Part shown: positions 1 through 6,300 of the stretch, one piece after another
Position numbering within the stretch: the stretch's first letter is position 1
How the letters are laid out: each line of letters begins with the position of its first letter
Assembly: GCA_965365655.1 (NCBI GenBank)
Contig: CBDUCN010000299.1
Coordinates: 1-6,300, forward strand
Direction: 5' to 3'
DNA: 6,300 nucleotides
Origin: JBFHNV01 sp965365655
Lineage (GTDB): Bacteria; Pseudomonadota; Gammaproteobacteria; HK1
The notes under the pieces: model-generated
What the model was told of the DNA's origin: nothing
What the model saw: the letters and a program-made list of their open reading frames with translations, nothing else
The model's database searches: none
Position numbers and translations under genes: made by a program

Positions 1-269
1 ACCGGGAAGGTGGGCAGCGCCTCGTACGCGGGCGGCGAGAGCGCCTCGCCGCTGCGCACGTCGAAGCGGGCCTGGTGCAGCGGGCACACGACCTCCGCGC
101 CCTCGAGCTCGCCGTCGCTGAGCTCGGCGTAGTCGTGGGTGCAGATGTTCGACATCGCGTAGATCTCGCCGTCCAGGTTCACGAGCAGCACGTCCTCGCC
201 GCCCGCCTCGCCATGCTGGCAGGTCCCGGGCGGCACGTCGGCCTCCGCGCACACGGCATACCAGGGCAT
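1..269 (-). CDS. Rieske-type [2Fe-2S] ferredoxin (non-heme iron oxygenase ferredoxin subunit family), partial
   Basis: Small soluble Rieske ferredoxin, predicted to carry one [2Fe-2S] cluster and to act as a cytoplasmic one-electron carrier. Eighty-nine complete codons are visible before the window ends. The protein begins MPWYAVCAEADVPPG and shows both halves of the Rieske motif: C-T-H at residues 43-45 and C-P-L-H at 62-65, giving the expected two Cys and two His ligands. The beta-rich stretch VLLVNLDGEIYAMSNICTH is typical of the fold. Family members are usually about 100-110 residues, so roughly 15-20 residues are missing at the C-terminus. The ATG is well fixed because an in-frame TGA lies two codons upstream (273-275). 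The gene starts 17 nt after the sufT stop, so it is probably the distal gene of the suf transcript. No strong Shine-Dalgarno is visible. Its redox partner is unknown; a role supplying electrons for cluster assembly is inference from position only. Confidence 0.9.
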   Translation of the reverse strand, partial: MPWYAVCAEADVPPGTCQHGEAGGEDVLLVNLDGEIYAMSNICTHDYAELSDGELEGAEVVCPLHQARFDVRSGEALSPPAYEALPTFP

Positions 270-286
270 GGGTCAGGCGGCGTCCT

Positions 287-649
287 TCACAGCAGACCCA
301 GCTCGAGCTTCACCTCGTCGGTGAGACGATCGGGCGACCACGGCGGGTCCCACACCAGCTCGACCTGCGCCGCGGTCACGCCCTCGACCTCGTCCTCCAC
401 CCGCGACTCGACCAGGCCGGGAAAGGTCTGCGCGACCGGGCACCCGGGGCTGGTCAGCGTCATCTGGATGTCCACCACGCCGTCGGTGCCGCAGTCGATC
501 CCGTAGATGAGCCCGAGGTCGTAGATGTTCACCGGGATCTCCGGGTCGTAGATCTGGCGCAGCACCTCGATCACCCGCGTCTCCAGCGCTGCCGCGTCCT
601 GGGGCTCGGCGTTCTGCAGCTTGTCCAGCCATTCCTTCAACGGGGTCAT
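287..649 (-). CDS. sufT: SufT-like DUF59/MIP18-family Fe-S assembly protein
   Basis: Accessory factor of the MIP18/DUF59 family, whose bacterial SufT members help mature Fe-S proteins. The 120-residue product shows the family blocks in order: DPEIPVNIYDLGLIYG (about 35-50), a T-x-x-S-P-G-C-P segment with the conserved Cys at 70, and a C-terminal VWDPPWSPDRLTDEVKLELG (about 99-118). It is essentially the DUF59 domain alone, without the longer extension of some SufT/PaaD-like proteins. I prefer ATG 649 because GGAGAG lies 9 nt upstream (659-664). A GTG at 679 would add ten residues (MSPAAGEHTP) and give a 4-nt overlap with the sufS stop, like the two upstream junctions, so that start remains possible. 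The downstream Rieske gene follows after 17 nt. The family call is firm; the exact function (carrier, or maturation of particular clients) is inferred from relatives. Confidence 0.9.
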   Translation of the reverse strand: MTPLKEWLDKLQNAEPQDAAALETRVIEVLRQIYDPEIPVNIYDLGLIYGIDCGTDGVVDIQMTLTSPGCPVAQTFPGLVESRVEDEVEGVTAAQVELVWDPPWSPDRLTDEVKLELGLL

Positions 650-658
650 CGGCGTGTG

Positions 659-664
659 CTCTCC
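659..664 (-). promoter_or_regulatory. Shine-Dalgarno of sufT (GGAGAG)
   Basis: GGAGAG on the minus strand, 9 nt before ATG 649. It favours that start over GTG 679, which has only a weak CGAGAT-like stretch in front. The site lies between the two candidate starts. Confidence 0.5.
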
Positions 665-675
665 GGCGGCCGGGC

Positions 676-1953
676 TCACGCGAACATCTCGCGGGTCTTC
701 TCCAACGCCCTGACCAGTGCGTCCACTTCCTCGCGGGTGTTGTACATCGCGAAGGAGGCGCGGGCGCTGGCCGCGACGCCGTAGCGCTCGTGCAGCGGCA
801 TGGTGCAGTGGTGCCCCACGCGGATCGCGACGCCCTGGCTGTCCACGATGGTACCAATGTCGTGGGCGTGGATGTCATCCATCACGAAGGACACGACGGA
901 TCCCTTGCCCGGCGCCGTGCCGAGGATGCGCACGCCCCCGAGCGCGGTGAGCGCGTCGGTCGCGTAGCGCAGCACGTCGGCCTCGTGGGCCGCCACCGCG
1001 TCGGAGTCGAGGGCGCCCAGGTAGTCCATCGCGGCGCCCATGCCCACCGCACCCGCGATGTTCGGCGTGCCGGCCTCGAACTTGTGCGGCACGTCGGCGA
1101 AGGTGCTGCCGTCGAAGCGCACCGTCCGGATCATCTCGCCGCCCCCCTGCCAGGGGGGCATCGCGTCGAGCAGCTCGCGGCGCCCCCACAGCGCGCCGAT
1201 GCCCGTGGGGCCGAAGATCTTGTGGCCCGAGAACGCGTAGAAGTCGCAGCCGAGCGCCTGCACGTCCACCGGGAAGTGCTGCACGGCCTGCGCGCCGTCC
1301 AGCAGCACGCGGGCGCCCACCGCGCGCGCGGCCTCGACGATGTCGCGCACCGGGTTCACGGTGCCCAGCGCGTTGGACAGGTGCACCACCGAGACCAGCT
1401 TCGTGCGCGGCCCGAGCAGCGCGTGGAACGCGGGCATGTCCAGCTCGCCTGCATCGGTGACGGGGATCACGCGCAGCCGTGCCCCGGTCTGCTCGCCCAG
1501 CAGCTGCCACGGGACGATGTTGGAGTGGTGCTCCATCGTGCTGATCACCACCTCGTCGCCGGCACCCAGGTTCGCCCGGCCCCAGGACCACGCCACCAGG
1601 TTGATCGCCTCCGTGGTGCCGCGCGTGAACACGATCTCCTCGCGCTCGGAGGCGTTCAGGAAGCGCGCCGTGCGCGTGCGCGCCCCCTCGTACGCGTCCG
1701 TCGCGCGCTCGCTCAGGGTGTGCACGCCGCGGTGAACGTTCGCATTGTCGCGCTCGTAGTAGTGCGCGACGGCATCGATGACCGCCTGCGGCTTCTGGCT
1801 GGTGGCGCCGTTGTCCAGGTAGACCAGGGGCCGACCGTGCACCTCCTGGTGCAGCGCGGGGAAGTCGGCGCGCACCGCCTGCACGTTGAAGCGGTTGTGG
1901 CCCGCGCCGGTGGTCCCGGCGGAGCCGTCGCCCCGCACCGCGGCTTCGCTCAT
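676..1953 (-). CDS. sufS: Cysteine desulfurase SufS (type II)
   Basis: PLP-dependent cysteine desulfurase that converts L-cysteine to L-alanine and holds the sulfur as a persulfide for the SufBCD scaffold. The product is 425 residues. The PLP-binding Lys is K245 in FSGHKIFGPTGIG, the PLP-ring Asp lies in LLDGAQ (D219), and the stacking His is in STMEHHSN (142-143). The catalytic Cys is C383 in RVGHHCTMPL, the class II (SufS) form of this loop. Compared with E. coli SufS (406 residues, K226, C364, R379), every key position is offset by exactly 19. The core therefore aligns without gaps, and the whole difference is a Gly/Ala/Ser-rich 19-residue N-terminal extension. The start ATG overlaps the sufD stop as ATGA and has GAGGAG 9 nt upstream inside sufD. 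Class II desulfurases normally need a SufE or SufU partner, and none is encoded in this window. Confidence 0.97.
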   Translation of the reverse strand: MSEAAVRGDGSAGTTGAGHNRFNVQAVRADFPALHQEVHGRPLVYLDNGATSQKPQAVIDAVAHYYERDNANVHRGVHTLSERATDAYEGARTRTARFLNASEREEIVFTRGTTEAINLVAWSWGRANLGAGDEVVISTMEHHSNIVPWQLLGEQTGARLRVIPVTDAGELDMPAFHALLGPRTKLVSVVHLSNALGTVNPVRDIVEAARAVGARVLLDGAQAVQHFPVDVQALGCDFYAFSGHKIFGPTGIGALWGRRELLDAMPPWQGGGEMIRTVRFDGSTFADVPHKFEAGTPNIAGAVGMGAAMDYLGALDSDAVAAHEADVLRYATDALTALGGVRILGTAPGKGSVVSFVMDDIHAHDIGTIVDSQGVAIRVGHHCTMPLHERYGVAASARASFAMYNTREEVDALVRALEKTREMFA

Positions 1954-3274
1954 GACAGCATGCTCCTCAGGTCGTCGCTGCCGGGCAGGCGATCCAGCAC
2001 CGCCGCGGCCATCATCTCGCGCACCGGCGCGTGCTCCATGCGGTCGACCAGGTCGCGCGCGAAGCCGTACGTGAGCAGCGCGCGCGCCCGCGCCTCGTCG
2101 AGGCCGCGCGCGCGCAGGTAGAAGACCATGCGCTCGTCGAGCTGGCCCACGGTGGCGCCGTGCGCGCACTTCACGTCGTCGGCGTAGATCTCGAGCTGCG
2201 GCTTGGTGTCCACCTCCGCGTTGCGGGACAGCAGCAGATTGCGGTTCGACTGGCTCGCGTCGGTCTGCTGCGCGCCCGGGTGCACCCACACGCGGCCGTT
2301 GAACACGCCGCGCGAGCGTCCGTCCAGGATGCCCCGGTAGTCCTCCTGGCTGGTGCAGCCGGGCTTCGCGTGGTCCACCCGGGTGTGGTAGTCGACGTGC
2401 TGGCGCCCGGCGCCCATGTAGAGGCCGTTCAGCGTGCAGTGCGCGCCGGGGGCGTCGAGCAGCACGTTGATGTCGTGGCGCGCGAGCGCGGCGCCCAGGC
2501 TCACCGAGTACGAGAGGAAGCGCGACTGCGCCGCCTGCTGCACCGACAGGGTGGAGACGTGGAACGCGCGGGTGGACTCGCGCTGCAGCTTGTAGTGCGT
2601 GAGCGAAGCCCGCTCGCCGACGCGTGCCCGGGTCACGACGTTGTTGAAGTACGCGCTGTCGCCGGTCGCGGCGTAGTGCTCGACCACCGTCGCCGCGCTG
2701 CCGGGCGCGCACTCCACGACCACCAGCGGGTGCGCCACGTGGTCGGCGGCGCCGGAGGCCACGAACAGCAGGTGCAGCGGCGCGTCCAGCGACACGCCCT
2801 CGCCGACCCGAAGCAGCACGCCGTCGGCTGCGAACGCGGTGTTCAGCGCGAGGAAGCCGTGAGCGGGGCGCGCGTCGGGAGCCAGGTACGGCTTCAGCGT
2901 CTCGTCCCCGGCCGCCAGCGCGTCGGCGAGGGCGTGCACCGTCACGCCGGGCGGCAGCGTGCCGGCGCGCGAGAGATCGGGGCGGTGGTGCCCGTCGACG
3001 AACACGATCTCGTGCACCGCGGCCTCCGCGGGCAGGCGCAGACCGTCCAGCGCGGCGGCCGGGGCCCGTGCGTCGGGCGCCGGCGCGAACGCGTGACGCT
3101 CGATGGGCGCGACCCGGGTGTACTTCCAGTCCTCCTCGCGCGGCTTCGGAAAGCCCAGCGCGCCGAAGGTGCCGATGGCCTCGCGGCGGGCGAGGGCCAG
3201 CCAGTCGACGTCGCGCCCCGGCAGCGCCGGTGCGGCCGCCTCGAAGCGCTCGAGGACGCGGGCGACGGCGTCGC

Positions 3275-3278
<4 letters not shown>
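1950..3278 (-). CDS. sufD: Fe-S cluster assembly protein SufD
   Basis: Structural subunit of the SufBC2D scaffold; it pairs with SufB and contributes to the site where a nascent cluster is built. The 442 residues are slightly longer than E. coli SufD (423). The N-terminal helical part contains the family block EEDWKYTRVAPI (about 48-59). The centre and C-terminus are the right-handed beta-helix core, with DYHTRVDHAKPGCTSQEDYRG at 296-316. The C-terminal block KCAHGATVGQLDERMVFYLRARG carries C371 and H373, which I equate with E. coli C358 and H360; the His is a known cluster-assembly residue at the SufB interface. It starts by a 4-nt ATGA overlap with sufC, preceded by GGAGG at 4 nt spacing, and ends in an ATGA overlap with sufS. 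Such overlaps suggest translational coupling. Confidence 0.96.
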
Positions 3279-4042
<764 letters not shown>

Positions 4043-4179
4043 TGGTCTGCCGTTCGTGTTTGTGCTTCGTTCAGCGCTCGACGACTACCGCGCAGGCGCA
4101 GCGAACGCGGAGGATGAAGACTGCAGCCGGTCGCGCAGCATCACCGCCATTGCCCGTGTCCGTCGGTGCAGTCGGGCGG
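4043..4179 (-). other. Untranslated sufB-sufC intergenic gap
   Basis: This 137-nt stretch separates sufB from sufC, whereas sufC/sufD and sufD/sufS overlap. On the minus strand, six-base arms (4175-4180 and 4143-4148, ACCGCC/GGCGGT) could pair around a 26-nt loop just after the sufB stop. There is no following T-run, so it is not a standard intrinsic terminator. A 21-codon ATG ORF (4150 to 4085) is present but has no convincing ribosome site and an unremarkable sequence. I see no convincing internal promoter. Confidence 0.5.
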
Positions 4180-5628
<1,449 letters not shown>

Positions 5629-5653
5629 CGAATAACCCTACCTTTCGCGTGGA

Positions 5654-5678
5654 AAACCTGACTGATTTGGTCAGGTAT
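5654..5678. promoter_or_regulatory. IscR type 1-like (Rrf2-family) operator on the suf promoter
   Basis: Palindromic 25-nt site with 7-nt arms ACCTGAC (5656-5662) and GTCAGGT (5670-5676) around an A/T-rich 7-nt centre. Compared by eye and from memory with the IscR type 1 consensus, it fits at 23 of 25 positions in either orientation. It begins on the last two bases of the suf -10 box and covers the expected transcription start, so a bound regulator would block initiation. IscR and related Rrf2 proteins bind such sites in the [2Fe-2S] form, giving feedback control by cluster status. No Rrf2 gene is present here, so the regulator would act from elsewhere. The divergent ferredoxin gene lies on the other side and might share the control. 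Confidence 0.8.
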
Positions 5679-5705
5679 TCTAGGGCGCGTGTCCCGGGCA
5701 GGCAA
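5677..5705 (-). promoter_or_regulatory. Sigma70-like promoter of the suf operon
   Basis: Reading the minus strand, TTGCCT (5705-5700) and TAGAAT (5682-5677) are separated by exactly 17 nt. They match TTGACA at 4/6 and TATAAT at 5/6. Transcription would start near 5670, giving a leader of about 40 nt before the sufB ATG at 5628. The operator at 5654-5678 overlaps the -10 edge and start site. Confidence 0.65.
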
Positions 5706-5727
5706 CGCCGGTCCCCCGGGACCGGCG
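5706..5727. repeat. 22-nt near-perfect palindrome upstream of the suf -35 box
   Basis: Ten-base arms CGCCGGTCCC (5706-5715) and GGGACCGGCG (5718-5727) flank a CC centre. It abuts the suf -35 hexamer and lies 30 nt before the ferredoxin ATG. It could be a protein-binding site for either promoter, or a stable hairpin in the ferredoxin mRNA leader (about 9 bp with a 4-nt loop). There is no T-run, so it is not a standard terminator. Its function is unknown. Confidence 0.6.
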
Positions 5728-5757
5728 GCCCGAGGCCGTCCCGACCCCACGCCGAGC

Positions 5758-6039
5758 ATGCCAATCGTGCCAGATCAGCCCGTCCCTACCGTCATCGTGT
5801 GCGTGAACCGGCGCCTGGGCCACGACAAGCCGTCGTGCGCCGGGCGCGGCAGCGAGGCCATCGCCGACGCGCTGGAGGCCGCGGCCGCCGGTACCGGCGT
5901 GCGGGTGACCCGCCTGAAGTGCTTCGGCCGCTGCGCCGAGGGACCCAACGTGCGCGTCCGCGGCGGGCGCTTCTTCCGCGGCGCGACGCTGGACGACGTC
6001 CCAGCGATCCTCGCGGAAGCCCGCGCGGACCACGGCTAG
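5758..6039 (+). CDS. Thioredoxin-like [2Fe-2S] ferredoxin
   Basis: Small electron-transfer protein of the thioredoxin-fold [2Fe-2S] ferredoxin family (the (2Fe-2S) ferredoxin domain group, related to NuoE-type domains). It is 93 residues from ATG 5758. Four Cys are placed as in the family: C15 in TVIVCVNRR, C27 in GHDKPSCAGRGS, then C55 and C59 in LKCFGRCAEGPNV, i.e. C-x11-C, x27, C-x3-C. NRR after the first Cys and KCFGRCxEGP are recognisable family blocks. A GTG at 5689 would add 23 Pro/Gly/Ala-rich residues (MSRAGNAGPPGP...). I reject that start because the extension looks like non-coding GC-rich DNA and covers the suf -35 box and the palindrome. The ATG has only a weak ribosome site (GAG), and no clear plus-strand promoter is seen. 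The gene is divergent from sufB and could share the Fe-S-responsive operator. Its redox partner is unknown. Confidence 0.88.
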   Translation: MPIVPDQPVPTVIVCVNRRLGHDKPSCAGRGSEAIADALEAAAAGTGVRVTRLKCFGRCAEGPNVRVRGGRFFRGATLDDVPAILAEARADHG

Positions 6040-6069
6040 CGGGAGAACCGCACGGAAGAGGCCTCCCGC
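6039..6069 (+). other. Stem-loop overlapping the ferredoxin stop codon
   Basis: Seven-base arms GCGGGAG (6039-6045) and CTCCCGC (6063-6069) pair perfectly around a 17-nt loop, starting on the last base of the TAG stop. No T-run follows, so it is at best an atypical transcription end or an mRNA 3' stabiliser. At this GC content a chance origin is possible. Confidence 0.3.
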
Positions 6070-6097
6070 GGCGCGAGGCAAGCCGCTGCGGACCGTC

Positions 6098-6207
6098 CGG
6101 AAGGGGTGGGCGCCGCCTGCCGCGACCGTGCGCCGCAAGGATGCGGCGCGCGAGCCTCCAGGGACGGATTCACGGCGTGTCGCGGCAGGTGGCGCCCACC
6201 CCTTCCG
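6098..6207. repeat. Long inverted-repeat element, complete copy
   Basis: Arms 6098-6126 and 6179-6207 are 29-nt inverted repeats with one non-Watson-Crick position (G6115 opposite T6190, a G-U wobble in RNA). Inside them, CGTGCGCCGCA (6127-6137) and TGCGGCGCGCG (6142-6152) form an 11-bp hairpin with one T-G pair and the tetraloop AGGA. The remaining 6153-6178, including CCTCCAGGGACGGATTCACG, is largely unpaired. It lies downstream of the ferredoxin gene with no credible ORF. The form fits a dispersed intergenic palindromic element (REP/BIME- or MITE-like) that may also end or stabilise transcripts. The class is inferred, since no other copies outside this window can be seen. Confidence 0.75.
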
Positions 6208-6211
6208 CCCC
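6109..6211. repeat. Direct repeat unit 1 (103-nt period)
   Basis: First unit of a tandem repeat, beginning GGCGCCGCCTGCCGCGACC. The second unit starts exactly 103 nt later. Over the 89 nt visible in both, 84 positions agree, including an identical 51-nt block (6139-6189 against 6242-6292). The unit is shifted 11 nt from the inverted-repeat boundary, so the tandem register and the palindrome register differ. Confidence 0.85.
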
Positions 6212-6300
6212 GGCGCCATCTGCAGCGACCGTGCGCCGCAGGGATGCGGCGCGCGAGCCTCCAGGGACGGATTCACGGCGTGTCGCGGCAGGCGGCGCCC
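6212..6300. repeat. Direct repeat unit 2 (truncated by window edge)
   Basis: Second copy, beginning GGCGCCATCTGCAGCGACC and running off the right edge. It differs from unit 1 at five positions: three in the left arm, one in the hairpin tetraloop (AGGA to GGGA at 6241) and one in the right arm (T to C at 6293). Its own left arm pairs poorly with its right arm. However, its right arm (6282-6300) is a perfect 19-nt reverse complement of the left arm of unit 1 (6108-6126). Confidence 0.85.

Noticed and set aside
1141..1159. Perfect 9-nt-arm palindrome (GCCCCCCTG-C-CAGGGGGGC) inside sufS
   Set aside because: It encodes the conserved MPPWQGGGE segment of SufS. Two Pro codons and two Gly codons around Trp-Gln give the symmetry by codon choice.
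2075..2120. Dense GCGC alternation with partial dyad symmetry in sufD
   Set aside because: It is explained by Ala/Arg codons of the conserved C-terminal segment RARGLDEARARALL in a GC-rich genome.
790..2121. Long plus-strand open frame antisense to sufS
   Set aside because: It is antisense to a clearly conserved sufS, is rich in Arg/His/Val/Ala as expected for the shadow of a GC-rich gene, and has no recognisable domain. The same applies to the plus-strand frames at 2031-3311, 3068-4117 and 4579-5661.
4085..4150. 21-codon minus-strand ORF (MAVMLRDRLQSSSS...) in the sufB-sufC gap
   Set aside because: It has no convincing Shine-Dalgarno and no recognisable peptide. An ORF of this length is expected by chance.
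5689..5757. GTG start extending the ferredoxin by 23 residues
   Set aside because: The extension is low-complexity Pro/Gly/Ala, overlaps the suf -35 box and the 22-nt palindrome, and has only an AGGG three bases before the GTG, too close for a normal ribosome site.
5680..6276. 198-codon minus-strand open frame across the ferredoxin and the repeats
   Set aside because: It runs antisense through a conserved ferredoxin and through the palindromic repeat. Its sequence is repeat-derived (NPSLEARAPHP) and shows no domain.
6109..6300. CRISPR-like array
   Set aside because: There are only two units, the whole 103-nt unit is repeated with no unique spacers, and large internal palindromes dominate.

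Overview
The window is GC-rich (about two thirds G+C by eye) and carries a chromosomal SUF iron-sulfur cluster assembly operon on the minus strand. The gene order is sufB-sufC-sufD-sufS, then a DUF59/MIP18-family gene (sufT-like) and a Rieske-type ferredoxin that runs off the left edge. This order, the SUF protein sequences and an IscR-like operator suggest a GC-rich proteobacterium, most likely a gammaproteobacterium of Xanthomonadales or Ectothiorhodospiraceae type. That placement is inferred from gene content and style, not from a marker gene.

Layout, right to left along the operon: a sigma70-like promoter (5677-5705) drives sufB (4180-5628). A 137-nt untranslated gap (4043-4179) precedes sufC (3275-4042). 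sufC/sufD and sufD/sufS are joined by 4-nt ATGA overlaps. sufT (287-649, or from GTG 679) and the Rieske gene (1-269, partial) follow closely. SufB, SufC and SufD form the scaffold/ATPase complex, SufS supplies persulfide sulfur from cysteine, SufT is a likely cluster-maturation accessory, and the Rieske protein is a small electron carrier. No sufE, sufU, sufA or Rrf2-type regulator gene lies in the window, so those partners must be encoded beyond the left edge or elsewhere.

The control region (5629-5757) separates sufB from a divergent gene for a thioredoxin-like [2Fe-2S] ferredoxin (5758-6039). It contains a 25-nt palindromic site matching the IscR type 1 consensus at 23 of 25 positions, as compared by eye from memory. 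The site sits on the downstream edge of the suf -10 box, which is a repressor position. A second, 22-nt near-perfect palindrome lies just upstream of the -35 box.

The right end (6040-6300) has no credible gene. It holds two copies of a 103-nt repeat (84/89 identical over the visible overlap) built from long inverted repeats: 29-nt arms around an internal 11-bp hairpin. This is the least explained part of the window. The rest is a well-formed, conventional SUF locus, and I see no evidence for a new protein system.
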